A stretch of 64,000 nucleotides of DNA, from contig CAMKJS010000008.1 in assembly GCA_946413245.1 (NCBI GenBank), positions 1-64,000 of the forward strand, in the 5' to 3' direction. Position 1 is the stretch's first letter, and each line of letters begins with the position of its first letter. The notes beneath the pieces were generated by a model, which had not been told where the DNA came from, made no database searches, and worked only from the letters and a program-made list of their open reading frames with translations. A program made the position numbers and the translations under genes. The stretch is from an uncultured Clostridia bacterium. GTDB taxonomy: Bacteria; Bacillota; Clostridia; Christensenellales; Aristaeellaceae. Below are positions 9,174 to 16,832 of the stretch, one piece after another.

Positions 9174-9202
9174 TTTTCATGTCTGCCTCTGTTCCATATA
9201 AT
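9174..9202 (+). promoter_or_regulatory. Promoter of the second sugar-binding protein and transporter
   Basis: A perfect TATAAT at 9197-9202 lies about 50 bases before the gene start. The -35 is poor (TTTTCA at 9174-9179, spacer 17), as expected for a promoter that needs an activator; the YesN-type regulator encoded just upstream is the obvious candidate. The A/T-rich stretch 9080-9170 would be the place to look for its sites. Confidence 0.55.
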
Positions 9203-9250
9203 ACAGGCAACAGGCAGAAATGCCAAATATTGAAATGGAGGAATAACCCT

Positions 9251-10201
9251 ATGAAGAAACTGTTCGCTCTCGTGCTGGCTCTGGCGCTGTGCCTCAGCCT
9301 GGTATCCTTCTCCCACGCGGATGACCTGATCAAGGTCGGCGTCGTGAACAATCCCCCGTCTGAATCCGGCTACCGTGCCGCGAACGTCAAGGACTTCGAA
9401 TCCGTGTTCACCGCCGAGAACGGCTACGAACTGAACACCTTCTACAGCATCAAGAACGACGAGCAGCTGCAGGCTGCCAGCGGCTTCATCACCGACGGCG
9501 TTGACGTGCTGATGATCTCCGCTGCTGAGACCACCGGCTGGGACGAAGTCCTGACCGCTGCCAAGGAAGCCGGCATCAAGGTTTACCTGTTCGACCGTAT
9601 GATCGACGTTCCCGAAGATCTGTACGAAGCCGCTGTCGTTTCCGACATGGCCAAGGAAGGCGAGACTGCCGTGAACTGGCTGCTGGCTCAGAATCTGCCG
9701 GAGTACAAAGTCATCCACATTCAGGGCGCGATGGGCAGCGACGCTCAGATCGGCCGTACCGGCGCTCTGGACGCTCAGTTCGAAGCGGGCACCATGGTGA
9801 AGGTTGCTCAGCAGACCGCGACCTGGGACGAAGCGGAAGCCAAGAACATCGTGGAAGCCGTCATCAACAGCGGTGAAGCCTTCAACGTCATCTATGCAGA
9901 GAACGACGGTATGGCCAAGGGCGCCGTTGCGGCTCTGGACGAGCACGGCATCACCCACGGCGTGAACGGCGACGTCATCGTCATGGGCTTCGACTGCAAC
10001 AAGTGGGCTCTGAAAGAACTGAAGGCCGGCAACTGGAACTACGACGGACAGTGCAGCCCCTTCCAGGCGCAGATCATCAGCGACCTGATCAAGGGCGTGA
10101 AGACCTCCGACGTGAAGAAGATCATCAACGAGGAAAAGGGCTTCGATGCCGCTACGATCACGGATGACGACATCGCGACCTACGGCCTGGGCGAAGATTA
10201 A
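9251..10201 (+). CDS. Sugar ABC transporter substrate-binding protein
   Basis: A 316-residue secreted protein of the Peripla_BP_4 type (ribose/galactose-binding fold). The signal peptide has a hydrophobic core ALVLALALCLSLVS and a plausible signal peptidase I site after SHA; the cysteine at residue 14 is preceded by LAL and is not a good lipobox. The mature protein has the family hinge segments GVDVLMISAAETTGWDEVL and VYLFDRM. GGAGG sits 9 bases before the ATG at 9251; an upstream frame extension has no ribosome site. Its codon use is more uniform than that of its neighbours, suggesting high expression. A hairpin separates it from the ATPase gene. Confidence 0.87.
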   Translation: MKKLFALVLALALCLSLVSFSHADDLIKVGVVNNPPSESGYRAANVKDFESVFTAENGYELNTFYSIKNDEQLQAASGFITDGVDVLMISAAETTGWDEVLTAAKEAGIKVYLFDRMIDVPEDLYEAAVVSDMAKEGETAVNWLLAQNLPEYKVIHIQGAMGSDAQIGRTGALDAQFEAGTMVKVAQQTATWDEAEAKNIVEAVINSGEAFNVIYAENDGMAKGAVAALDEHGITHGVNGDVIVMGFDCNKWALKELKAGNWNYDGQCSPFQAQIISDLIKGVKTSDVKKIINEEKGFDAATITDDDIATYGLGED

Positions 10202-10236
10202 TCAGTACGCAGACGATACTCAGGAGTAATCAGCAT

Positions 10237-10287
10237 GGCGCGGTGTGAGCCTGTGGATTCAGTTCCGCGGTTCATACCGCGCCTTTT
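10237..10287 (+). terminator. Intra-operon hairpin between binding protein and ATPase genes
   Basis: A 12-base-pair stem built on GGCGCGGT (10237-10244) and ACCGCGCC (10276-10283), closed by a loop of about 23 bases and followed by TTTTCCTT. It probably acts as a partial terminator or mRNA-stabilising hairpin that keeps binding-protein mRNA in excess over the transporter part. Confidence 0.65.
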
Positions 10288-10346
10288 CCTTAACAGTTTT
10301 CATCGGGAGATTCTTCCGGATCAAGATTTGAAGGGAGCATGCAGGC

Positions 10347-11855
10347 ATGCCGAATGAGACGGTTTTGACCATGCGCGGGATCAGCAAACAGTTCCCGGGC
10401 GTCAGAGCCTTGAATAAAGTGGATTTTACGCTGAGAAAAGGCGAAATCCACGCGCTGATGGGGGAGAATGGCGCAGGAAAATCCACGCTGATCAAGGTGC
10501 TGACCGGCGTTTACGGAAAGGACGCCGGTACCATCTGGATTGACGGCGTGGAGGGGGAAGCGCATATCCATTCCCCGCAGGATGCCCAGAACGCGGGTAT
10601 CGCCACGGTGTATCAGGAGATTACCCTGTGTCCGAACCTGACCGTGGCGGAAAACATGTATATCGGCCGCGGAGAAGGACTGCTGGTGAAGCGGAAGGAC
10701 TACGAGAAAAAGGCCGGAGAGATTCTGTCGACCCTGAACATTCCGGCCAGGCCGAAACAGCAGCTGGCCAGCTGCTCCCTGGCGGTGCAGCAGATGGTGG
10801 CCATTGCCCGGGCAGTGGACATGAACTGCAAAGTGCTGATCCTGGACGAGCCTACGTCATCCCTGGACGACAAGGAAGTGCAGATGCTGTTCAGCCTGAT
10901 GCGGGACCTGAAGAGCAGGGGAGTCGGCATCATCTTCGTGACCCACTTCCTGGAGCAGGTGTATGAGGTTTGCGACCGGATCACCGTGCTGCGGAACGGG
11001 GAGCTGGTGGGCGAATACGTGATCGAGGATCTGCCGCAGGTGCAGCTGGTTTCCCTGATGATGGGCAAGGATCTGGACGAGCTGAACAACATGTCCGGAT
11101 TCGAGCGGAAGGACAAGAGCGCCGCGGAGGTCACCTACGAGGCAGAGAACCTTTCTTCTGAGGCGAGCAAAGCCTTCGATTTCCGGATTCACAAGGGAGA
11201 AGTGAACGGCTTCACCGGCCTGCTCGGATCCGGACGCAGCGAGAGCGTCCGCGCGATTTTCGGCGCGGACAAGGTGACCGGCGGCAAGGTGAAGATGAAC
11301 GGAAAGAGCGTTCATATCACCAAGCCGTACGAAGCCATGAAGAACGGAATCGGCTATCTGCCGGAGGACCGGAAACGCGACGGTATTGTGGCCGACCTGA
11401 GCGTGCGGGAAAACATCATTCTCGCGCTGCAGGTGATGAAGGGCTTCTTCAAACCCCTGAGCCGGGCCGATATGGAAAAATTCGCGGATGAGTATATCAG
11501 CGCGCTGAGCATCAAGACAGCCAGCAAGGACACGCTGGTGGGCAGCCTTTCCGGCGGCAACCAGCAGAAGGTGATTCTGGCCCGGTGGCTGCTGACGCAT
11601 CCGGATTACCTGATTCTGGACGAACCGACCCGCGGCATCGACATCGGCACCAAACTGGAGATCCAGAAGCTGGTGCTGAAGCTGGCGGAAGAAAACGTGA
11701 GCGTTACCTTTATCTCCTCCGAGATCGAGGAAATGCTCCGGACCTGCAGCCGGCTGATCGTCATGAGAGACCGGAACATCGTCGGCGAACTGACCGGAGA
11801 TCAGCTGACGCAGACCCAGGTCATGAAAACCATCGCGGGAGGTGAGGCATCGTGA
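10347..11855 (+). CDS. Sugar ABC transporter ATP-binding protein, two ATPase domains
   Basis: A 502-residue RbsA/MglA/YtfR-type protein that powers import of a monosaccharide at the inner face of the membrane. The N-terminal ATPase has Walker A GENGAGKST, a degenerate signature CSLAVQQ and Walker B VLILDEPTSSLD. The C-terminal ATPase has the degenerate Walker A GLLGSGRSES typical of the family, signature LSGGNQQK and Walker B LILDEPTRGID. AAGGGAG lies about 10 bases before the ATG. The stop overlaps the GTG start of the permease that follows. Confidence 0.9.
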   Translation: MPNETVLTMRGISKQFPGVRALNKVDFTLRKGEIHALMGENGAGKSTLIKVLTGVYGKDAGTIWIDGVEGEAHIHSPQDAQNAGIATVYQEITLCPNLTVAENMYIGRGEGLLVKRKDYEKKAGEILSTLNIPARPKQQLASCSLAVQQMVAIARAVDMNCKVLILDEPTSSLDDKEVQMLFSLMRDLKSRGVGIIFVTHFLEQVYEVCDRITVLRNGELVGEYVIEDLPQVQLVSLMMGKDLDELNNMSGFERKDKSAAEVTYEAENLSSEASKAFDFRIHKGEVNGFTGLLGSGRSESVRAIFGADKVTGGKVKMNGKSVHITKPYEAMKNGIGYLPEDRKRDGIVADLSVRENIILALQVMKGFFKPLSRADMEKFADEYISALSIKTASKDTLVGSLSGGNQQKVILARWLLTHPDYLILDEPTRGIDIGTKLEIQKLVLKLAEENVSVTFISSEIEEMLRTCSRLIVMRDRNIVGELTGDQLTQTQVMKTIAGGEAS

Positions 11856-12937
11856 GCGAAATGAAGAAAGCCATGAAGAAAAGCGGCAACATCGGTCAGC
11901 TGATGATTCCGCTGATCGCCTTCGGCCTCCTGATCGTTTTCAATCTGATCCGCGATCCCAGCTTCTTCAGCATCGAAACCAAGCTGAACAACACCGGGAA
12001 CACGGTGCTGGCCGGCAACCTGATCAGCATTATCAACGGCGCCAGCGAACTGGCGGTGCTGGCGATCGGAATGACGCTGGTGACTGCAGCCTGCGGCGGC
12101 CAGGACATCTCCGTGGGCGCGGCGGCGGCCATCGCCGGCAGCGTGTTCGTCAAGATCGTCCGCGGCGCGGCAGACGTCAACGGCCTTACCGTGATTCTGG
12201 CCTTCCTGGCCTGCTGCGTGGTGGCGATGATTTTCGGATCGTTCAACGGTATGCTGGTTTCCGTATTCAGAATCCAGCCGATGATCGCGACGCTGATCCT
12301 GTATACCTGCGGGCGCTCCATTGCTTACTGGATCAACGGCGGCGCCACGCCGACGATCAGCAGTCCCATTACCAGCGCGATCGGAAGCTTTATTCCGGGC
12401 GTCCCGATCCCCACGCCGGTGATTATCGTCGCGGTGATGGTCATCCTGTTTAATCTGCTCTTCCGGTTTACCACCCTGCGGCTGTACACGCAGGCAGTCG
12501 GTATCAATCAGAGCGCCGCGAGGCTGAACGGCATCAATACGACGATGATCAAGCTGCTGAGCTTTATTCTCCTGGGCGTCTGCGTTTCGGTCGCCGGATG
12601 CATCGGCGTTTGCCGGCTGCAGCTGATCAACCACGAGACCCTGCTGCTGGACATTGAAATGGACACGATCCTCGCGGTCGCGATCGGCGGAAACAACCTG
12701 GGCGGCGGCAAATTCAGGATCAGCGGTTCCATTCTCGGTGCCTACGTGATTCAGATGCTGACTACCACGCTGTACGCCATGAAAGTTTCCTCCACGGACG
12801 TGAAAGCCTATAAGGCCATCGTGATCATCCTGCTGGTCGTGATCGGTTCGCCGGTGGTGAAGCGCTGGTTTACGAAGAAAATGGGGAATCTCCGCGGCGC
12901 AGGTCTTCGCCGCGCAGGCGCGAAGGAGGGAGTCTGA
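11852..12937 (+). CDS. Sugar ABC transporter permease (YtfT-like)
   Basis: A 361-residue polytopic membrane protein of the BPD_transp_2 family, with about eight to ten hydrophobic segments. Typical are ELAVLAIGMTLVTAACGGQD near residues 60-80 and AVAIGGNNLGGGKFRISGS near residue 280. The GTG start overlaps the ATPase stop, with GGAGG about 9 bases upstream; an ATG three codons later is a weaker choice. It precedes a second permease gene, as in ytfQRT-yjfF, so the pore is probably a heterodimer. Confidence 0.87.
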   Translation: MSEMKKAMKKSGNIGQLMIPLIAFGLLIVFNLIRDPSFFSIETKLNNTGNTVLAGNLISIINGASELAVLAIGMTLVTAACGGQDISVGAAAAIAGSVFVKIVRGAADVNGLTVILAFLACCVVAMIFGSFNGMLVSVFRIQPMIATLILYTCGRSIAYWINGGATPTISSPITSAIGSFIPGVPIPTPVIIVAVMVILFNLLFRFTTLRLYTQAVGINQSAARLNGINTTMIKLLSFILLGVCVSVAGCIGVCRLQLINHETLLLDIEMDTILAVAIGGNNLGGGKFRISGSILGAYVIQMLTTTLYAMKVSSTDVKAYKAIVIILLVVIGSPVVKRWFTKKMGNLRGAGLRRAGAKEGV

Positions 12938-14010
12938 TGACTGTGAAGAACGCATCCCTCCCGCAGAAACGCAGGGAACCATTAACGGATACCCAGCTGC
13001 TGATGACCATCACGATCTGCATTTTCTTCGCGATGTACGCACTGGCGATGCTGCTGCTGGGCGGCGGATTCCTCCGGCCGCAGCAGATCTTTGACCTGCT
13101 GAACGACAATGCGGCGCTGATCATCGTGGCCTGCGGCCTGACCGTAGTCATGATCGGCGGCGGAATCGACATCAGCGTCGGCGGCGTCACCTCCCTGGTG
13201 GTGATGAGCTGTGTACTGTATCTGAACAACGACGGAAACATGTTCGTCGCGATGCTGCTCGCGCTGGGCATCGGCCTGGCCTTCGGCGTGGTTCACGGCC
13301 TGCTGGTCAGCTACCTGGAAATCCAGCCCTTCATCGTCACGCTGGCGGGCATGTTCTTTGCCCGCGGCATGACGACGATCCTTTCCGTCAATCCCCAGAA
13401 GCTTGCCCATGAAGGGCTGAACGCGCTGCGGGCTGTCAAGATCGAAATTCCGTGGCTGGGATATATTGCCAAAAACGGCAATCTGATCCCGGGGCGGATC
13501 GAACTGGGCGTGCTGGTCGCGCTGCTGTGCGTGGTCGTCGTGTTCCTGATTCTGAAATACACCCGGCTGGGCCGTAACTTCTACGCGCTGGGCGGCAATC
13601 AGCAGAGCGCGCTGATGCTGGGCATCAACGTGAAACGGACCCGTTTTATGACCTTCGTCATCAGCGGACTGCTCAGCGGAATCGCCGGTTTCGTGTTCAT
13701 GATGCATACCGGTGCCGGAAACGCCACCAACGCGGCCGGCGCGGAGATGAACGCCATCGCCAGCTCCATCATCGGCGGCACGCTGCTGACCGGCGGCGTC
13801 GGCAATATCATCGGCACCTTCTTCGGCACGCTGACCCTGACCACCATCAAAAAGATCGTGGTGACCAGCGGTCTGAAGGATCCCTGGTGGCAGAGCATTA
13901 CCACCGGCGCGATGCTGCTGTTCTTCATCGTGCTGCAGAGCGTGGTGCTGAGCAACCGGGAAAAGCACAACGCGAAAAAGAAAGACAGTTCAGCTGTGAA
14001 AAAAGGCTGA
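12937..14010 (+). CDS. Sugar ABC transporter permease (YjfF-like)
   Basis: A 357-residue membrane protein of the same permease family as its upstream neighbour. Segments such as IIVACGLTVVMIGGGIDISVG, YLEIQPFIVTLAGMFFARG and AIASSIIGGTLLTGGVGNIIG are family hallmarks. The ATG shares one base with the preceding stop. It is the last gene of the transport operon and is followed by a strong terminator. The substrate is most likely a furanose or a related hexose/pentose, judged only from overall YtfQRT/YjfF resemblance. Confidence 0.87.
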   Translation: MTVKNASLPQKRREPLTDTQLLMTITICIFFAMYALAMLLLGGGFLRPQQIFDLLNDNAALIIVACGLTVVMIGGGIDISVGGVTSLVVMSCVLYLNNDGNMFVAMLLALGIGLAFGVVHGLLVSYLEIQPFIVTLAGMFFARGMTTILSVNPQKLAHEGLNALRAVKIEIPWLGYIAKNGNLIPGRIELGVLVALLCVVVVFLILKYTRLGRNFYALGGNQQSALMLGINVKRTRFMTFVISGLLSGIAGFVFMMHTGAGNATNAAGAEMNAIASSIIGGTLLTGGVGNIIGTFFGTLTLTTIKKIVVTSGLKDPWWQSITTGAMLLFFIVLQSVVLSNREKHNAKKKDSSAVKKG

Positions 14011-14026
14011 ACCAAAAGCATTCAGC

Positions 14027-14060
14027 GCCCATGGCACCGATCGGTGCCATGGGCATTTTT
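14027..14060 (+). terminator. Rho-independent terminator of the sugar transport operon
   Basis: A perfect 28-base palindrome, GCCCATGGCACCGA and its complement (14027-14054), followed by ATTTTT. It separates the transporter from yerC. Confidence 0.92.
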
Positions 14061-14108
14061 GAGCAGTTTACCAGTCGGTGAATAGCACTTTTTTTTCGGC
14101 GGGTTTTG

Positions 14109-14117
14109 TGGTATGAT
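14109..14117 (+). promoter_or_regulatory. Extended -10 promoter for yerC-pcrA-ligA
   Basis: TGGTATGAT (extended -10) lies 43 bases before yerC. The -35 region is only a run of T (14089-14094). It probably drives yerC, pcrA and the closely packed genes that follow. Confidence 0.55.
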
Positions 14118-14160
14118 TTATGTCGCGAAGTAAAGCGCGAAAGAAGCGGGAGGGATCGGT

Positions 14161-14478
14161 ATGTTTGAACCCAAGGTGAAGAACGGGCAGATGGACAGAT
14201 TAATGAAAGCGATCCTGCTGCTGGATAATGAAGAGACAGCTTACCGCTTTTTTGAGGACCTCTGCACGATTCCGGAGCTGAAGAGCATCAGTCAGCGCCT
14301 GGAAGTTGCCTGGCTGCTGCGGAAAAAGGAAACCTATCAGAAGATCGAGGAGGTTACCGGGGCATCCAGCGCGACCATTTCCAGGGTCAACCGTGCCCTG
14401 TCCTACGGGGCGGACGGATACAACCGGGTGCTGGACGCGATGGAAGCGGCGGAAGAGGAACGGGCGGAGAGGCCCTGA
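14161..14478 (+). CDS. yerC: YerC/YecD-family TrpR-like DNA-binding protein
   Basis: A 105-residue TrpR-superfamily helix-turn-helix protein. The segment LKSISQRLEVAWLLRKKETY followed by IEEVTGASSATISRVNRALS is the family DNA-binding core. Homologues in Bacillota usually sit next to pcrA, as here, and are presumed transcription regulators with unknown targets. A GGGAGGGA ribosome site precedes the ATG. It ends 13 bases before pcrA. Confidence 0.85.
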   Translation: MFEPKVKNGQMDRLMKAILLLDNEETAYRFFEDLCTIPELKSISQRLEVAWLLRKKETYQKIEEVTGASSATISRVNRALSYGADGYNRVLDAMEAAEEERAERP

Positions 14479-14491
14479 ATGGGGAAATAAA

Positions 14492-16828
14492 ATGGATCTG
14501 ACGAAACTGAATCCCGAACAGCGAAAGGCGGCCGAAACGCTGGAAGGGCCCGTGCTGATTCTGGCCGGGGCGGGAAGCGGAAAAACCCGGGCGCTGACCT
14601 ACCGCCTGGCCAATCTCCTGGATCACGGCGTTCCGGCGTGGTCGGTGCTGGCGCTGACCTTTACCAATAAGGCGGCGCGGGAAATGAAGGAACGCGTGGT
14701 GAAAATGATCGGGGAAGAACAGGCCGAGGAAGCCTGGATCAGTACCTTTCATTCGACCTGCGCGCGGATTCTGCGGCGGGATATTGAGAAACTCGGATAT
14801 ACACGCTCTTTTGTGATTTACGATGACGATGACCAGATGAGCCTGCTGAAGGACATTCTGAAAAAGCTGAATATCGACGACAAGTATCTGCCGCCCCGCG
14901 AAATCAAAAGCAAGCTCAGCGACGCGAAAAACAAGCTGCTGACGCCGGACGAATGGTTTATGAAAACCCTGCGGGACCGGCGTTCCTCGCTGATTCACGA
15001 CGTGATGACGGAGTACGAGAAGCGGCTGAAGGCGATGAACGCGCTGGATTTCGACGATCTGCTGATCCGGACGCTGGAGCTGCTGGCGGACCATCCTCCC
15101 GTGCTGGAAGCCTACCGGAAGCGGTTCCGGTACGTGATGGTGGACGAATATCAGGATACGAACAAGGCGCAGTACGAGCTGGTGCGGCTGCTGACCGCGG
15201 AAAGTCGCAACCTGTGCGTGGTGGGCGACGACGATCAGAGCATCTACGGCTGGCGGGGAGCGGATATCCGGAACATCCTGGATTTCGAGAAGGATTATCC
15301 GGACGCGGTGGTCATCAAGCTGGAGCAGAATTACCGGAGCACCTCCAACATTCTGGACGCGGCGAACCAGGTGATTGCCAACAACGCCGGCCGGAAGGAC
15401 AAAAAGCTGTGGACGGAGGAGCTCCCAGGCGAAAAAATTCATGTGTTCTGCGCGCGGGACGAGCAGGACGAAGCGGCCTGGACGTCGGAAAGCATCCTGA
15501 ACCTGCGCCGTGAAGGGGAAAAGCTCGGCGATATCGCCGTGCTCTACCGGACGAACGCCCAGAGCCGCGTGCAGGAAGAAATGCTGATGCGCTCCGGAAT
15601 CGCCTACAAGATTTTCGGCGGTCAGAAGTTCTATGAACGGAAAGAAATCAAGGACATCCTCGGCTATCTCCGCGTGATGGTGAACCCGTCGGACGATCTG
15701 AGCCTGCGGCGCATTCTCAACGTTCCGAAACGGTCCATCGGGGACAGCACGGCGGAAGCCCTGGCAGCGCACGCCGCGGAGAACGACATGCCTCTGTACA
15801 GTGCCCTGGTCGATCTGCCGGAAAGCCTCGGCTCCAGGGCGAAGAAGAGCGTGACGGAGTTCTTTCTGCTGATGACATCCCTGTCCGCCATGAAGGACAG
15901 CATGGATCTGGTTTCGTTCGTGGACGCCCTGATTGAGAAAACGGGGCTGGAAGCCCAGTACGAGAAGGAAGGAACCGACGAAGCGAAAAACCGGATCGAG
16001 AATATCCGTGAATTCCGCGGCGCGGTGAACGAATTCGCAAAGAGAAGCGAACAGCCCACGCTGGAGAGCTACCTGGAAAACGTGGCGCTGGTGACGGATC
16101 TGGACCGGGAGGCGGACGAGCGGGACTACGTGACGCTGATGACCCTGCATTCCGCCAAGGGGCTGGAATTCAACAACGTGTTTATCATCGGCATGGAAGA
16201 GGGGATTTTCCCCGGAAGCCGCAGCCTGGACGACGACGACCGCCTGGAAGAGGAAAGACGGCTGATGTACGTGGGAATCACCCGGGCCAGAAAACGCCTG
16301 TATCTGTCCAGGGCGAACGTGCGGATGCTCTATAACCAGCTGAGCAATAACGCCCCCAGCCGCTTCCTGAAGGAAATCCCCGCTCGGCTGATCGTGTATG
16401 AGCGGTCGGGCGGTTCGGACCGCCGGGACGGCTGGAAGAGAACCGGGAGCGGATACGGGGCACCCCGGTATTCCGATTCCGGATATCGTACAGAAAGGCC
16501 TGCTCCCCGCTTTGGAGAAAAGAGCACGGCTGCCCCTTCATCCAGGCCGCTGGGGACGCCGAAGCTGACGCTGAAGGGGAAAAGTCTGGAACAGATTCCG
16601 GGCGTCAGCAGGGGATTTGTGCCCAGCAAGGCCCGGGAAACGGCAGGGGATTCCGTGAACCGCCTGTTCCAGCCCGGAGACCGCGTGATGCACAGAAAAT
16701 ACGGGGAGGGCCGCGTCGTTCAGCTGAGCGGGAGCGGCGCCGACACGCTGATCACCATTGTATTCAGCCAGGGAGATCTCCGCGAGTTCAGCCTGGCGAT
16801 CGCGCCGATTGTGAAAATGGAGGGCTGA
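14492..16828 (+). CDS. pcrA: ATP-dependent 3'-5' DNA helicase PcrA/UvrD
   Basis: A 778-residue superfamily 1A helicase used in repair and replication restart. Motifs in order: LNPEQRKAA (Q motif), Walker A GAGSGKT, TFTNKAAREMKER (Ia), VDEYQDTN (II), GDDDQSIYGWRGAD (III), LEQNYRS (IV), LHSAKGLEF (V) and YVGITRARK (VI). The C-terminal tail has a basic, low-complexity linker and a Tudor-like end (PGDRVMHRKYGEGRVV) that binds RNA polymerase in PcrA. The ATG at 14492 is chosen because the frame upstream of it overlaps yerC and lacks helicase sequence. The order pcrA-ligA is conserved in Bacillota. Confidence 0.93.
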   Translation: MDLTKLNPEQRKAAETLEGPVLILAGAGSGKTRALTYRLANLLDHGVPAWSVLALTFTNKAAREMKERVVKMIGEEQAEEAWISTFHSTCARILRRDIEKLGYTRSFVIYDDDDQMSLLKDILKKLNIDDKYLPPREIKSKLSDAKNKLLTPDEWFMKTLRDRRSSLIHDVMTEYEKRLKAMNALDFDDLLIRTLELLADHPPVLEAYRKRFRYVMVDEYQDTNKAQYELVRLLTAESRNLCVVGDDDQSIYGWRGADIRNILDFEKDYPDAVVIKLEQNYRSTSNILDAANQVIANNAGRKDKKLWTEELPGEKIHVFCARDEQDEAAWTSESILNLRREGEKLGDIAVLYRTNAQSRVQEEMLMRSGIAYKIFGGQKFYERKEIKDILGYLRVMVNPSDDLSLRRILNVPKRSIGDSTAEALAAHAAENDMPLYSALVDLPESLGSRAKKSVTEFFLLMTSLSAMKDSMDLVSFVDALIEKTGLEAQYEKEGTDEAKNRIENIREFRGAVNEFAKRSEQPTLESYLENVALVTDLDREADERDYVTLMTLHSAKGLEFNNVFIIGMEEGIFPGSRSLDDDDRLEEERRLMYVGITRARKRLYLSRANVRMLYNQLSNNAPSRFLKEIPARLIVYERSGGSDRRDGWKRTGSGYGAPRYSDSGYRTERPAPRFGEKSTAAPSSRPLGTPKLTLKGKSLEQIPGVSRGFVPSKARETAGDSVNRLFQPGDRVMHRKYGEGRVVQLSGSGADTLITIVFSQGDLREFSLAIAPIVKMEG

Positions 16829-16832
16829 TTCC

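Noticed and set aside
12982-13968. Antisense frame of 328 codons opposite the second sugar permease
   Set aside because: Its very high Gln, His and Asp content is a complement artefact of membrane-protein codons; the permease is certain.
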